This document shows, in pieces, positions 1-12,857 of a stretch of DNA of 64,000 nt. The DNA lies in the NCBI RefSeq assembly GCF_040412425.1, contig NC_089741.1, positions 40,061,038 to 40,125,037 on the forward strand, written 5' to 3'. The notes beneath the pieces were generated by a model, which saw nothing but the letters and a program-made list of their open reading frames with translations, did no database searches and was not told where the DNA came from. Position 1 is the first letter of the stretch. Each line of letters opens with the position of its first letter. The DNA comes from Macrobrachium rosenbergii. Lineage: Eukaryota; Arthropoda; Malacostraca; Decapoda; Palaemonidae. The position numbers and the translations under genes are program-made.

Positions 1-1200
1 GCGCATCAATATCATTTGGCAATTAGCCTATATCAGATTACTTTAAATTTCAAATATCGCATGAATATTATTTAGCAATTACGTTAAATTACTTTAAATT
101 TCAAATAGCGCATGAATATTATTCAGCCATTTTGTTGGAGTCAGATTTGAACAATATATGAATAAAGAGAAACCTATATGTGATTTAAAACGATTTTTTA
201 TCCAAGTTACCCAAAATGGACTCGCATAGTTAGAATATAATATAAATATACACTGAGGTTACTTATGTTCACTTTGAACATCGTGTGAACATTCTGAACA
301 ACGCAGGAATGACTGGATCAGCTACATACGTATACTCTGAACGTCCCACGAACATTCTGAACAACGTATGAAAGTTAGAGACTCATACGTATAAAAAAAC
401 CTTTAGTCAGAAGAGCATAAATATCACACAGTCATGCTGAATACGTATACCCTGAACGTGTAACAGTGAGGCGTTCAGCATTAAAGGGCTTCTCCCCACA
501 AAAAAATGTTTGAGTTATAAGCCCTCGTTGGAAGTTCAACCTGCTGTAATTTTTTTATTTTTCAAGATACAAAGTTGAATTTTGTGTAAGAAAAAATATT
601 TGAGATCAGGAATAGAATAGTATGCATAAAAAGAATATAGTTCAACCCCACCCCCTTTTTCGGGGAAATTCAACCAGCTCTAATTTCTTTATTTTTCAAG
701 ATACAAAGTTGAATTTTGTATGAGATGAAGTATTTGCGATCAGGAATAGAATAGTATGCATAAAAAAAACATTATAATTCAACCAAACCTTTTTCTGGAA
801 AAAAGGGGGATTATTTCAAAGCTGATCAGGCGAGAAATGCCATTTTCAGAAGTTGGGACGAGATGCCCTTCTAATGCTGAATGACTGGTATGAACATTCT
901 GAACAACTGATAAATAATCAGATAAAAAAAATCGTTTTAAATCATATATAAGTTTCTTTAGATTCATATATTGTTCAAAACTGACTCCAACATAATGGCT
1001 ACGTAATATTCTTGCGATATTTGACATTTAAAGTAACCTAACATAATTCTAAATGATATTCATGCGCTATTTGAAATTTAAAGTAATTTAACGTAATTGC
1101 TTAATAATATTCATGTCCTATTTGAAATTAAAGTAATTTAACGTCATTGCTAAGTAATATTCATGCCCTATTTGAAATTGAAAGCAATTTAAAGTACTTT
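1..1200. mobile_element. foldback-type DNA transposon, left end cut by window edge
   Basis: The sequence at about 1-205 reappears in inverted orientation at about 920-1,200. The shared block includes GTTGGAGTCAG, GAACAATATATGAAT and GATTTAAAACGATTTTTT, read + near 137-200 and - near 925-985. Both arms also carry a subterminal tandem repeat of about 50 bp (TTTCAAATAGCGCATGAATATTA and variants), two copies or more on the left and about four on the right (1,005-1,200). Long inverted arms, internal tandem repeats and no intact transposase are typical of non-autonomous foldback or MITE-like elements. The left terminus is outside the window, so target-site duplications cannot be seen. Superfamily is not recognised. 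Confidence 0.7.
537..783. repeat. two-copy tandem duplication inside the foldback element
   Basis: Two diverged copies of about 130 bp lie side by side (about 537-650 and 670-783). Both run from CAACC(T/A)GCT through TTTTTCAAGATACAAAGTTG and GATCAGGAATAGAATAGTAT to a TTCAACC end. Small direct repeats of GAACATTCTGAACAAC also occur at about 291, 351 and 892. Confidence 0.75.
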
Positions 1201-1834
1201 TTAATATCCACACAATATCCACAGATACTGTATTCAAACATGGCTAGATGGCATTGCCCCGTCTTGCTCATTCTACAAGAATTATTTTATTAAATTTCAA
1301 TAAAATTCACAAAGCATATGAGTCCCTTGATATACGTCTTTTACAAAATACATTTATTTACGTGTATGACGACTAGATGTATTTTCCCCTTTTAATGATA
1401 ATATTCCATCAACAAAGGGAAGAAAATCTTCCCCCGGGTCCCCTTAGACGTTGCCACCACGTGGCGAACACGATTCTTGGGGGGGGAAGATTGAAGGCAG
1501 ATGAGTCACGATACGCATTTTTTGACTCGGCCCCCTTGTTGGTCATGTTAGTCCTTGTTCGGACTTGCGTATCTTTGCGTCGTTGCGTCATTAGTGAGTC
1601 TCGTCTTCTGCTGGCGTCGCCTCTTCTTCAAGGTCTGTTGTTACGCATTTCAGGGCGTAATTACGATGAATTATTTTTGTTTGTTTATTGTTTTTTTATT
1701 GTTAGAGGTCGTAAAGAGAGGTAATTGAAGGTTTTTAATTATTAATTGATGTTGATATTGCTGTTATGTAATTGATATATATTTTTTTGTACGGTAATGT
1801 TTGTATTTTGTACATTTTGTACATTAAGCATAAA

Positions 1835-1836
<2 letters not shown>

Positions 1837-1914
<78 letters not shown>

Positions 1915-1968
1915 GTGTTATATATATATAATATACATATATATATAATTTATGTTACATCTTTATGT

Positions 1969-2016
<48 letters not shown>

Positions 2017-2360
2017 ATAACAAATTCGTACAGTCATGTTCCCATATGTTGGGGTCCCCCAAACCTCACCCCAACCCGAAAAACCACACTATAGGACCCA
2101 TTATAACGAATCCCAACAACAGATTCCCAGCCCCGCCTGCCCCAGCCAAGGATCTAATTTAACGGATGTCATTGTTGTGGCTCCTGAGGCCACGACTCAA
2201 GTATTGCCTTGCCTGGCTCACCTTTGCACTTACTCCCCACCCACATGGCTCTGGCTCTCTCTCTCCTCCCCTCCCCTCCCCCTCCCTCCCCTCTCTCCCC
2301 CTCTCCTCAACATTCCGGGTCTTCATGCTCTATCTTGCTCACACACACACTCATACGCGC

Positions 2361-2415
<55 letters not shown>
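1837..2415. repeat. (TA)n, (CT)n and (AC)n microsatellite cluster
   Basis: A (TA)n array fills 1,837-1,910, followed by interrupted TA to about 1,950. (CT)n arrays lie at 1,971-2,014 and 2,361-2,415, and a short (AC)n at 2,341-2,350. The open frames here, rich in Ser-Leu or Pro, are microsatellite artefacts. I see no gene between 1,200 and 2,640. Confidence 0.95.
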
Positions 2416-2420
<5 letters not shown>

Positions 2421-2649
2421 GTCTCCTTCCGTCTTGTTACGTCATCATTTTTGGATGACGTCATTGCATTTATGACGTCATCGGAGTTCAAACTGATGTC
2501 CGTTTTTTCGTAGGACGTCGTATTGAATCAAGATGGAGCCTATCGGCTATTTATTTTTATTTGATGTATTTTTTTTATTTATTTATTCATTCATTTATTT
2601 GTTTGTCAAATCAGAGGTATTGTAACTTGTTCTGTAAGAATTTGTACTT

Positions 2650-2897
2650 AATAATAATAATAATAATAATTCACAGCGCATGTAACTTATTTAAAAGAAT
2701 AATTGTACTTATGATAATGATAATAATATCTACTAGAAATTATGTCCTAATAGCATCATCATACTACTGATATCACCATCATTACCACTACTATTGTTGA
2801 GAATAATAATAATAATAATAATATACCAAAAGCCTTATTTGACTTTTTTATAAGAATCGTCGATGTTCCAATTGTACTATTATCACCACCAATACTG

Positions 2898-2932
<35 letters not shown>

Positions 2933-2949
2933 GTTGTTACTATAATATT

Positions 2950-2984
<35 letters not shown>

Positions 2985-2985
2985 C
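2650..2985. repeat. trinucleotide microsatellite cluster (ATA/AAT, TAC)
   Basis: Arrays of AAT/ATA lie at about 2,650-2,671, 2,802-2,822 and 2,945-2,983, with a (TAC)n array at about 2,895-2,932. The poly-Asn, poly-Tyr and poly-Val frames that result are not genes. Confidence 0.95.
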
Positions 2986-3215
2986 AACCAGCCTAGCCAG
3001 GAGGTGCAAAAGGATTGCATCATCTTGCTTCGCAACCGTCCGCAATCGTTTCGACCCAACTGCGCTTGCGCGGACGTGTCAGGTGTTCCCAAACGTTTGG
3101 GTCTCTCGCTATTTATAGCCGTTGCTCCTGTTCGTAGCAGTGAGATTGCGCTAGCCAGAGCAATTGCTTAGATTGCGCCCACGTTTCGTCAGGAGAAAGT
3201 GGGAATGATTTGTCG

Positions 3216-3216
<1 letters not shown>

Positions 3217-3259
<43 letters not shown>

Positions 3260-3346
3260 GAAGGGTCTCGTTGGGAGGTGAGCAAGCTGTCCATTGATTA
3301 TTATTATTATTATTATTGAAGGGTCTATTGAGCAATCTGTCCATTG

Positions 3347-3391
<45 letters not shown>

Positions 3392-3443
3392 GTTGTTGTT
3401 GTTGTTGAAGGGTCTCTTTGGGAGGTGAGCAAGCTGTCCATTG

Positions 3444-3496
<53 letters not shown>
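3217..3496. repeat. (ATT)n arrays separated by three copies of one linker
   Basis: Four (ATT)n arrays (3,217-3,259; 3,298-3,317; about 3,347-3,390 with a TTG tail; about 3,445-3,496) are separated by three copies of a non-repetitive linker of 30-38 bp at 3,260-3,297, 3,318-3,347 and 3,407-3,444. Each linker begins GAAGGGTCT and ends GTCCATTGA; the middle one lacks about 8 bp. Array and linker have therefore been duplicated together as a unit. Confidence 0.9.
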
Positions 3497-4436
3497 GAGG
3501 TCTCACTCAGTGCATTGCACACGGGTAAACAAAAATAATGCAGTCCTTAGTAAACAGTTTTACTGAAGTAACGATGAAAAACAGATAAAAATAATGTATA
3601 ATGTTAAATATATAAATGAATAAATAACTAATGAGGATTATTATTGTTATTTTTATTTTTTTTTTCTAATTTTTTTTTTGAAACTGGAAAAAATATCTTT
3701 TGCATAAACACTGTTTTTGCCTTTCTGTGGGAATTTGAAGTATCTTTGTTTTATGAACTATTTTGCCAAGAAAAACTTTTTTTTTTTTTTTTTTGCTTTT
3801 TTTACCAGTTTGTAATCGGTCAGGTGTTTTAAATATATTAAAATTACCTTTTTTAATATAAAGCTGTCATATCTTTTTTTCGCAAATATTATTTATTTTT
3901 TAAATTATATGTCAGGTATATGATATCTTTAAGAAAGAAAATTTGTTTTCCGTGACTTTCAAAGTCTTAAGTCCATTCTGTCAGTCATCTCAAGTCTAAT
4001 TACATTTTATATTTAAGTACATCATTTTAAAGTATATAATCTTTACTTTTTTCATCACGAGAGTAAAACAAAAGAAATATATTAAGTATAAGTATGCATT
4101 CCGCATGATGTCATCTTGTTCAACAGACAAATGCCTAGGTCATTGTGGCATAAATATTAATTAGGTCACTTTTCTATCACAGGGTATTCATACCCTGGGT
4201 TTTTAGAAATTGAACAAGGTAAAATTGATTGAATTAATTACATCTACCTGTTTGTGTATAGGTAGCAAGCTTGTGCCAGGTAGTTACTTGACTGCTGTGG
4301 GTTGCTGTAAGGGTTCTAAGGGGCGTGGGGCTAGCAATCTCATCCTAAAGGACGAGTGGAAAGGTGATATTATCAGGAGTCGCTCCATTTAAGGGGAAAG
4401 GAAGTATAGTTTGTATGTGTATATATACATATATAT

Positions 4437-4496
4437 ACTGTATATATATATAATTATATACATATATATATATATTTAAATACTGTATAAATATTG

Positions 4497-4560
<64 letters not shown>

Positions 4561-4610
4561 ATATTACAGTATATTTAAATATGTACATTATCAATATTTT
4601 ACATATTTTA

Positions 4611-4670
<60 letters not shown>

Positions 4671-4732
4671 CTCATATTCTTTTCCTAAGTTCTTAAATTA
4701 ACATTGAGGTTGCACATCTCTTCACGGAACTT

Positions 4733-4787
<55 letters not shown>

Positions 4788-4805
4788 CTGTGTGTGTGTG
4801 TGTGT
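4437..4805. repeat. (TA)n blocks followed by (CT)n(TG)n
   Basis: Interrupted (TA)n arrays run from about 4,437 to 4,667, with two long blocks at about 4,499-4,562 and 4,615-4,667. The sequence between them (TATTTAAATA, ATTGATAAT) is partly inverted, so the block can fold on itself. (CT)n at about 4,731-4,781 runs into a short (TG)n tract to about 4,805. The 3,500-4,430 stretch before it is AT-rich with homopolymer T runs and no gene I recognise. Confidence 0.9.
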
Positions 4806-5261
4806 ATTTTCTTAATCATACAAACCCAGGCTCTCGTAACACACCATCAAATATTCATCCGACCTACGACGTCTCTCGCTAATATCTCTGTTGACTTAAA
4901 TAGCTAATTCTGGGAAGACGTGTATTTAGAGGGTGGGGAAGTCAGGGGAGGGGAGGAGTTCCTGGGCTAGGATGAGTGTTTGTGGGGGGGTCCTTTTAAA
5001 TATTTGATAAGTAGACGAGATAGGTGGAGATGCAGCGTGGAATAAAGTGGTCGGTTATGTAAAATACAGAATGATAGTTTCGAAAGGTTATGTTAAAATG
5101 TATATAAATGTAATATTTATCAACCTAGTTAAAATTGCGATAAAGAGAATAAGCATGGTATTATTTTTATTTAGTGTGATGATATATAAAAATAATGAAA
5201 ATATGTAGCATGTTAAGAAGTCGTAATGAAAAATAAATTTTAAATAATGCAATGACGTAAA

Positions 5262-5345
5262 ATATATATGTATATATATACATATATATATATATATGTG
5301 TGTGTGTATATATATGTATATGTGTATGCATGTATGAATATATTT
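5262..5345. repeat. interrupted (TA)n/(TG)n microsatellite
   Basis: Alternating TATATA, TGTGTG and TATG blocks. No gene is recognised between 4,806 and 5,890; a T homopolymer of about 24 bp sits near 5,770-5,794. Confidence 0.8.
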
Positions 5346-5894
5346 ATGTATGTATGTGTATGTTTGTATGTATGAATAAAATGAGTATTGACCATGCCTT
5401 CTAAACCTTCCATCCATAAAGTTGTGGCATTTTAACTTGCATTTCTCTGCACAAAAACCTATCATCTCACCTTGAATTATTATTCAAGTCATTGCAAAAT
5501 CATTTTCCCCCATTATTAATTATAATAATTTACATCCTATACATCTCGCATCTTGTTTACCTCAAACTTTGCTGGAGCGATTCGGGAGTTAAAAGCAGTT
5601 TATTCCGTCACTGAAGAATAATCACTTTTTTTCGGTCGTATAGATTGTTTCCTAAATAAACTAATAAGCGCGTCCGTCCTATCTCCTTTGTTGTGGCTAA
5701 ATGTGCCATAAAATGTTTTTCCGTCCCCAAATTGCAGCTGCGTAAAAACAATGTTTTTTTTTCCATGAGTTTTTTTTTTTTTTTTTTTTTTTTTGATGGA
5801 CGCGTATCGGGAGACGGCGGACAAATATAATACTGACGCGTGTTGGTTTTGGGTCATCCAAAATGTCAGGTGTGCCGGACGCTCTGGTGAATGA

Positions 5895-5897
<3 letters not shown>

Positions 5898-5949
<52 letters not shown>

Positions 5950-6042
5950 AATAACCAGGTAGAGAATTCCCTGCTTTCCTCTCTCTCTCTCTCTCTCTCT
6001 GAAACTTTTTAAGACTTCTAATAACCAGGTAGAGAATTCCCT

Positions 6043-6108
<66 letters not shown>
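5898..6108. repeat. (CT)n arrays with a duplicated 29-bp linker
   Basis: (CT)n arrays at about 5,898-5,949, 5,979-6,000 and 6,046-6,108 are separated by two identical copies of a linker starting AATAACCAGGTAGAG and ending CCCTGCTTTC, at 5,950-5,978 and 6,020-6,048. This is the same array-plus-linker layout as at 3.2 kb. Confidence 0.9.
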
Positions 6109-6115
<7 letters not shown>

Positions 6116-6230
6116 ATATTGCCTCTAATTTCCCAACCGATAATGACTCATTATGCAACGTCAAGGTCAATCTTGTATGACCTTTGTGTGTCTTTAAAAC
6201 ACTTCCTTAATCCCTCAAGGCTTGAGGACT

Positions 6231-6231
<1 letters not shown>

Positions 6232-6325
<94 letters not shown>
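6232..6325. repeat. (CA)n(TA)n compound microsatellite
   Basis: (CA)n at about 6,232-6,270 passes directly into (TA)n at 6,271-6,325. Confidence 0.95.
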
Positions 6326-6329
<4 letters not shown>

Positions 6330-6507
6330 TCAATGTAAGTTTGCATTAATTAAGTTTTGATTATTTAAAAGTGTAATCATGAAATAATTTTTGAGGTATC
6401 TTTCTGTGTTTTTGTTAATGGGGAGGGGTATTTATATCGTAAGCTATCCTGATCCAGCACGGCTCTTTATAAGTAATTTATCATTTAAACCGTTGAAAGA
6501 TAAAAGG

Positions 6508-6510
<3 letters not shown>

Positions 6511-6566
<56 letters not shown>

Positions 6567-7190
6567 TACTCGCTTTGTGCCTTCCCTATTTGGAGAAAAG
6601 TACAAAATCCTACGTTTTAAGGCAAAGAACAAAATTAGTTGTTCTTTAAGACATGGACAAAATTTATTGTTTTTTAAGAACGAGAACAAAATTTATTGTT
6701 TTTATAAAAACAAGAATAAAATTTGTTTTTTAGAACTAGAACAAAACTTATTGTTTTTTAAGAACAAGAACAGAATTTATTTTTTAGAGCCAAGAACAAA
6801 ATTGGTTGTTTTCAAGAACAAAAACAAAAATTTATTGTTTTTAGAACAAGACTAAATTTATTGAACTTGAAGAAAAGAAAAATTTTTGTTTTTAGAACAA
6901 GAACAAAATTTTTGTTTTTAAGAACAAGAACAGAATTTATTTTTCTAGGCCAAGAACAAAATTGGTTGTTTTTAAGAACAAAAACTAAATTTATTGTTTT
7001 CAAGAACAAGAAGAAAATTTATTGTTCTTTAAGACAAGAACAAAATTTATTGTTTTTTAAGAAAAGAACAAAATTTATTGTTTTTAAGAACAAGAACAGA
7101 ATTTATTGTTTTCAGGGCCAAGAACAGCATTTAGTTTTCTAGGGCCAAGAACAAAATTGGTTGTTTTTAAGAACAAAAAACAAAACTAAT
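6511..7190. repeat. (TTA)n array and degenerate minisatellite
   Basis: A (TTA)n array at 6,511-6,564 is followed from about 6,610 to 7,190 by more than fifteen degenerate copies of a 24-36 bp unit built on AAGAACAAGAACAAAATTTATTGTTTTT. Several copies have GGCCAAGAACAAAATTGG instead, so at least two subunit types alternate. The long open frames across it (Phe-Lys-Asn-Lys rich) follow from the repeat having no stop codons and are not genes. Confidence 0.9.
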
Positions 7191-7441
7191 TGTTATTGTT
7201 AGACTCTGGTAGACTTATGCCAACAACATCATACTTTAATATCCTCAATCAAATTCAAAAGGTGTTATTAAACTTCACTACCGAAATACTTTGCAAATCA
7301 CGTCCAAAAGAACTTGTCCTTAAGTACAACAGAGGATTTTGGAGTAACTAAAAGTAAAAAAAAAAGTTAAAATTTTCATACAAAATCTGTAAGTTTTTTC
7401 CCATACTGTCTGAAGCCCGCCAAAAAATCACTGCAGACGAC

Positions 7442-7787
<346 letters not shown>

Positions 7788-8190
7788 TTTTTCCTTTTAA
7801 GCAAGGAGCAATGGATCGCTGGCGACAGTGGCGAGCAATACCGTCCGCGACGACGGAGAAGTCCTCTGGGAACATGACTCTGGGCAAGACGCTGCGGTCA
7901 TCCCACACAGCTTGCAAGCAACCAAACATCTTTGGCGAATTCACCGGGGTGGGGGGCGGGGGCGATTACCGGCTACAGTTAGGGAAGGAGGGGAGGGAAG
8001 AATTCGTACACTGAGGGAACGTTTTAAGTAACTGAATTTCCGACATTTTTTTTTTATCTTGCTACAAGACGACGCTGAGATTATTTCTTTTTTTTTTTTA
8101 TTTTAATTGTTACGTGAAGATAGACAGTTTTTTTTCGTAAGGGAAGAAGTTTATCAGATTACTTAGATCAATCAAAGTTACTGATATAGC

Positions 8191-8261
<71 letters not shown>
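8191..8261. repeat. (TA)n microsatellite
   Basis: Uninterrupted TA array of about 70 bp. The stretch 7,790-8,735 holds no gene I can recognise. Confidence 0.95.
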
Positions 8262-8264
<3 letters not shown>

Positions 8265-9064
8265 GTATAGGTGAAGGATTTGTTCTGTAGTACTAGTAAT
8301 TTTTCAGGTTACTATTATAAATTTATCCCTTCTCCCGCTCTCCAGATATCTATAGCCAAGTAATAATATTATAGTGTAACTTTACAACCTTTGATATAAA
8401 AATGTCCAGCACAAATTTATTTTACGTGGGATTCAATACTTATGGAAGATTATCAGCCTAACATGTCTCAGAAATTACCGTTGTTTTGTCGGAGGCGAAG
8501 TAAAAATTTCCTCTTTAATTATATAAATATTCCCTGACTTAACTCATTTCACCTTAAACTAACATTATCACATATTGCCGCATTGAATTGACAGGATTCT
8601 GCTTTACGGTTGTGGTAATTTTATCAGGAAACAAAAATTCATGAGGGAATCCCAGCAGACCAAAATCCCCAAGAGACGGGAGCGAGATGGGCATACATCC
8701 TACCTCGTCATCCTTACGTGGGTAACTGAGTGGATGAGTCTAGTCAGGGTTGCCAAATGTGACGGACTAAAACCCGCCAGACAAGCCTTCAAAACCGCAA
8801 TTTCCAGCCCAGAAACCGCTAGATTTTGAAATATCATGAAAATGCATGGAACTTTATTTTAACAATAAAATAATTTAATTTACTCACCTTTTTGACTTTG
8901 AAGTTGGGCATATACATCCAGAGATCCTTTCGTATCCTTATATATATATAATCTATTCTTGTAAAGATAAAAAAATTTGATCATCGTCATCCTCAACTAA
9001 AGTTGAAATTGCAGTGACTGGAGATGTCGAGTTTGAAGAACCTGAATACGATGCACTATATGCA

Positions 9065-10760
9065 GCCATCGTGCAATTTTTCTAAGACGCTTTTAGGAAT
9101 GACATATGTGCGGCAATTTTCTCCAACCTTAAAGGCCACTCTAACAGCAAGAACTGAATCTACCGATTTGTGACTCAATCTATTTTCAATTTATTTTTAA
9201 TAATGTTATGTTGGCTAAAGAGTCTCACAACCCTCAGCATTTGGTGTGTAATGATAAGATACCAATTACTGTTTCATGCAATTCTGAAATGGATTACAAT
9301 CATGATGCATCTTGGTAGTTTCCTACTGATCCAAAACTTTGCTGTGGATTTTTTTCGTGCCACTGTACTGTTAAGTTGCGCCACTGATTTTCAACTTTTT
9401 CAATGTTTTGAAAATTACGGCCAAATATCTCTGCAACTCTCAGTAATAGGATCTTTTAACTTGATTTTAAACACTCCTTGAACAGAAAAGAGAGATATTT
9501 TCCAATGCCTCAAATTTATCTGAAGTCTGTTTCTTAATTCGCTGCATAACTTGACAAATGATATGCAACGCTGACAGATGTTTCCTTGAACCTCAATTGC
9601 ACCTGAGATTCCTGCAAACCTTTCTCAAATCTTTCATATCCCAGGTATGCTCAGGATCTATAAGAGGAGATATCAGTCGTTAATGGATTAACTCTGGCTG
9701 GATCGTTACTTTCGTTGCTTAATGAAATGATAAGATTTGATAGATCAAGCAGAAGTTTCACTGAGTCTGTGTTTTCGCCTTGAAATGTTTTCATTGTCCG
9801 TTGAGTCTCTTGCAAAATGGGACGCGCGAACAGGAGGTATAATTTATTAACAGGATCGCTGTACATAGTAAACAATGATTCAGCAGTGTAGCATTTTCAG
9901 AGGACCTTGTAATTTCAAAATGAAGTTTTTAGCTCGTCCCATTGAGATAAGATGCGTGTTACCGCTGGTTCCAATAGAAAAGTATCTCATCACATACTCT
10001 TGTATTTGAAGCGGGTGTTTACCGTCATTAATTGTTGCAAAGAGCTGTTTGTACATCAGCTGTCTTTTGGACGAATGCCCAAACCAGTTGTATGTCCCTT
10101 TAACAAGAAAATCAAGATTTCTCGGCAGAGTTTTCTGCTATGGAATGTGATAGAGCTAACTGAATAGAATGACAAACACACCTTATCATGAAATAATTTT
10201 AGGCGGGCCAAATTCCCTTTTCAACAATTCGCATACACCATTATTTAAACCTGTATTTACACTTGCATTGTCTACGCCAAGAAGGTTTCTTTGGATTAAG
10301 ATCAACATCTTGAGAAGTTTCTTGATCACATGCAATGCTCGCTGCTGTTCCAGATTCAATTTCAACAAGACTAAAGTGTGTTGGTATTATTTTCTGCAAC
10401 TTTTGGCTGAAGTACCTAATAACAACTCCAAGTAACTTGACAACACTTATGTCTGTAGATTCATCATTATTAAACTTCTTTAGCATCACTAATATCTTCC
10501 TCGCAAGCACAGTTAAAATGGTCTAACACATTACTATCATTTCTTTTTACACTTCGTTCTGCATTTTTACATGTGGTGCTTTGTTTACTGTCATCACGGA
10601 AAGCCTTCCTGCTAACTTCTACAACATGGTCGGTAGTTTAAATGCCGTGTGTTCTGCAAAAATAAAGCTAATTGTCCTTCAGCCTCATTAGTTATATTTC
10701 AGGAATAGTCAATATTTGTGAAATTTATTTTGACTGTCGTGCCTTGAAAACGGTTGAGCT
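9065..10760 (-). pseudogene. hAT transposase relic
   Basis: Read on the - strand, fragments in shifting frames resemble hAT transposases of the ZBED5/ZMYM6/FAM200-like group. In order they are: a KAFRDDSKQ-type N-terminal piece near 10,600; NDESTDIS at about 10,468-10,445, matching the DESTD block of the catalytic domain; GVDNASVNTG near 10,278-10,250, matching the SDNAS block, followed by ELLKREFGPPK; ETQRTMKTFQGEN near 9,810; and NRLSHKSVDSVLAVR near 9,180-9,135, matching the C-terminal hATC dimerisation domain. Several frameshifts and stops separate these blocks, so no functional transposase can be made. It sits wholly inside the terminal inverted repeats of the element. Family placement is from memory of motifs, not a search. 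Confidence 0.8.
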
Positions 10761-12204
10761 GCTCTTACATGTTTAGTAGTAAGAGCATGGCTACGTAAGT
10801 CACTTCTAGTTTGGCAATATTTCAGTTTTACAAAATGCAATATCTTTCTTTTACTTTTTTCCACTTGGCTTTAACTAATCCTTCAACAAAGGAAAACAGC
10901 ATTTCCTGTAAGACTGAGGGTAATTTAACTCATTTCTGTGGAGGGAAACACAATTCACAAGTGAAAATTAGATAGCACAGTGACCGTTCCACCAGCAACC
11001 TATGCTGAAAACTAACTGTTTTAATTTGACCAAGTGATGCCTCACCGGCGACGACGGAAGTCAAGGAATATTATTTTGTTTTTCAATTTCTGTGAAGAGT
11101 TAACACGTGATGTGCTCTAGGGCAGATTACTGTCTCTCCTTTCAATCAGAGGAAAACACAGGAGTTCCATCTACAGGCAAAACTAAGTCTTAATGAAGGA
11201 TATATAGAGTCCAGTCTGAATGCATCCCATAAATACATCTGCTCTGGACTTGAGTCGCGGTCATGGATTAGGTCACGGGTGGGTGGCTGGGTGCCAGAGA
11301 AAGCTGAAAGGCAGATTAAGCCCCTTTCTGTTGGGTTTATTGAAAAGTTGCTGAAATGTCGATAGTTTCAGCAGAAAGTATTGAAAAGCTGTTGCTAAAC
11401 GAAAATATTGTGACTGAATCACTCGAAAGGAGGCTAAATCAGCTAAAGAATGGCTAAATTGGCAGACTATCTGCCTCTTCATATGAAACTCATTATCCAC
11501 GCGCGCTGTCTGAAAAACGATTAGGAGGGAACCAAAACAAGTTAAAGCGTGGACTCTCCATACTTCACAATCCTCCCAATTCCATAAACACTTCATTAAA
11601 AGTGGTGAAATATCGCCACGTCTATTGTCTAGTAGGTCACCGTTTATAGGATTAATGCCTTTGGTTGTTGTTGTCTTCTTTATCTGACTTGCCTTCTGCC
11701 GAGTCTGGCTCTTACTAATTCCCCTGTAGGCACTCACAGGAATACCCTCTCCGATTCCTTGCTAACGCCGCCTGCACTTAAAAGGAATACCCTCCGATAT
11801 TCAGATGTGAAGCCACTGGGTGATTCACTCAGTTATAAGATTTCAAATAAGAAAGAGAAGCAAACTATTTATGAGTGCATAATAAAGATTAATTTCATTT
11901 CTTTCGTCTGTTCCTAACGATACCTCATTAATATCTTTTATAAAATTTACTCATATTTTATCAGTCAAGCAAAATGACAGGCATAAATTTAAACGAGCAG
12001 TCATGGGCTGATTGAGAGAATTGGGGAAAACATTTTACGACGGGATTACAATACCCCATACCACGAAAGGTCGAGAACTGGAAATTACACAGGAAACATG
12101 GAGACGAGAGACCTGGCCTTTGCTTGATAGGATTATGTCCTTTTTTCTAAAGGCATCAATTGGCAATTTTATTACACACGTGGTGCTTATTTCGACTCTC
12201 ATCA

Positions 12205-12312
12205 ACTTCAATATGCCAAATATAATGCCAAACAGGGTTTGGCATTGACTTAGATAAGATGAATGCCAACCATGCCTCGAAAATGCCAAATTGGCATTAT
12301 AATGCCAAACCT
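12205..12312. repeat. cluster of AATGCCAAA motifs in both orientations
   Basis: The octamer ATGCCAAA and its complement TTTGGCAT occur about six times in 110 bp, including AATGCCAAATTGGCATT, which has 8-bp arms around one central base. It lies in the subterminal part of the hAT element and could be a subterminal binding-site array or a small nested insertion. Confidence 0.6.
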
Positions 12313-12857
12313 GGCAGCCCAGACCCCTCACGCCTTAAGAGATCTCACTAAATTCTTCCCGACAAGTTAAGTTCAATATACTTTCCCAAAGTGTAAACGT
12401 ATGTATCTTTCATAAAGTAATAAAGTTTTTACTTTTTAATAGCCCTTCTCCTCATATTTTAATTGATTTTGCCTCACTAGTTAGTCGGTATTCGTTAACA
12501 CATGGACAGTTGTTAGAGAAGAGCATGAGGCTAGATTTCTGACGTGTATAACATGCTGGTAAAAAGTCGACCTGATAATGGAGCCCATTTATTTTTACCC
12601 TCCAAGGTTCTGAGTAAACTTCTGTGTTCTCTATATATATATATTTTTTAGATAAATTATCTTTAAACCATTTAAATTCCAATTCCCATGAATTATAATA
12701 AGTCCTTAAACAGTCATGAAAATTAGTTGCATATGAATGAACATTTTGAAATCCGCCAGATTTCCCCGCCAGCCGCAGCAACAGTTTCAAACCCGCAATC
12801 ATTTTGATTCCGCCAGAACTAGCGGGATTCCACCAGTTTGGCAACGCTGGTCTAGTC

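Larger units (their letters stand above)
8738..12857. mobile_element. hAT-superfamily DNA transposon, complete ends, inactive
   Basis: The left end reads CAGGGTTGCCAAA from 8,745; the right end, read on the - strand from 12,849, is CAGCGTTGCCAAA, an inverted terminal repeat of 13 bp with one mismatch. The 8-mer GTCTAGTC occurs at both boundaries (8,738-8,745 and 12,850-12,857) and is read as the target-site duplication; its last base on the left overlaps the C of the terminal CAG. CAG-type termini and 8-bp duplications are diagnostic of hAT elements. The interior, about 4.1 kb, holds a broken transposase on the - strand. About 10,800-12,700 has no recognisable coding remnant and could include a nested insertion. 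TSD and termini are direct observations; superfamily rests on them plus transposase motifs. Confidence 0.85.

Noticed and set aside
2036..2513. Open frames of 88-140 codons across Ser-Leu and Pro-rich sequence
   Set aside because: They arise from (CT)n and C-rich tracts, which lack stops in several frames; no splice signals or family motifs.
6391..7142. Long frames rich in Phe-Lys-Asn on both strands
   Set aside because: They follow a degenerate minisatellite; frames are open on both strands because the unit has no stop.
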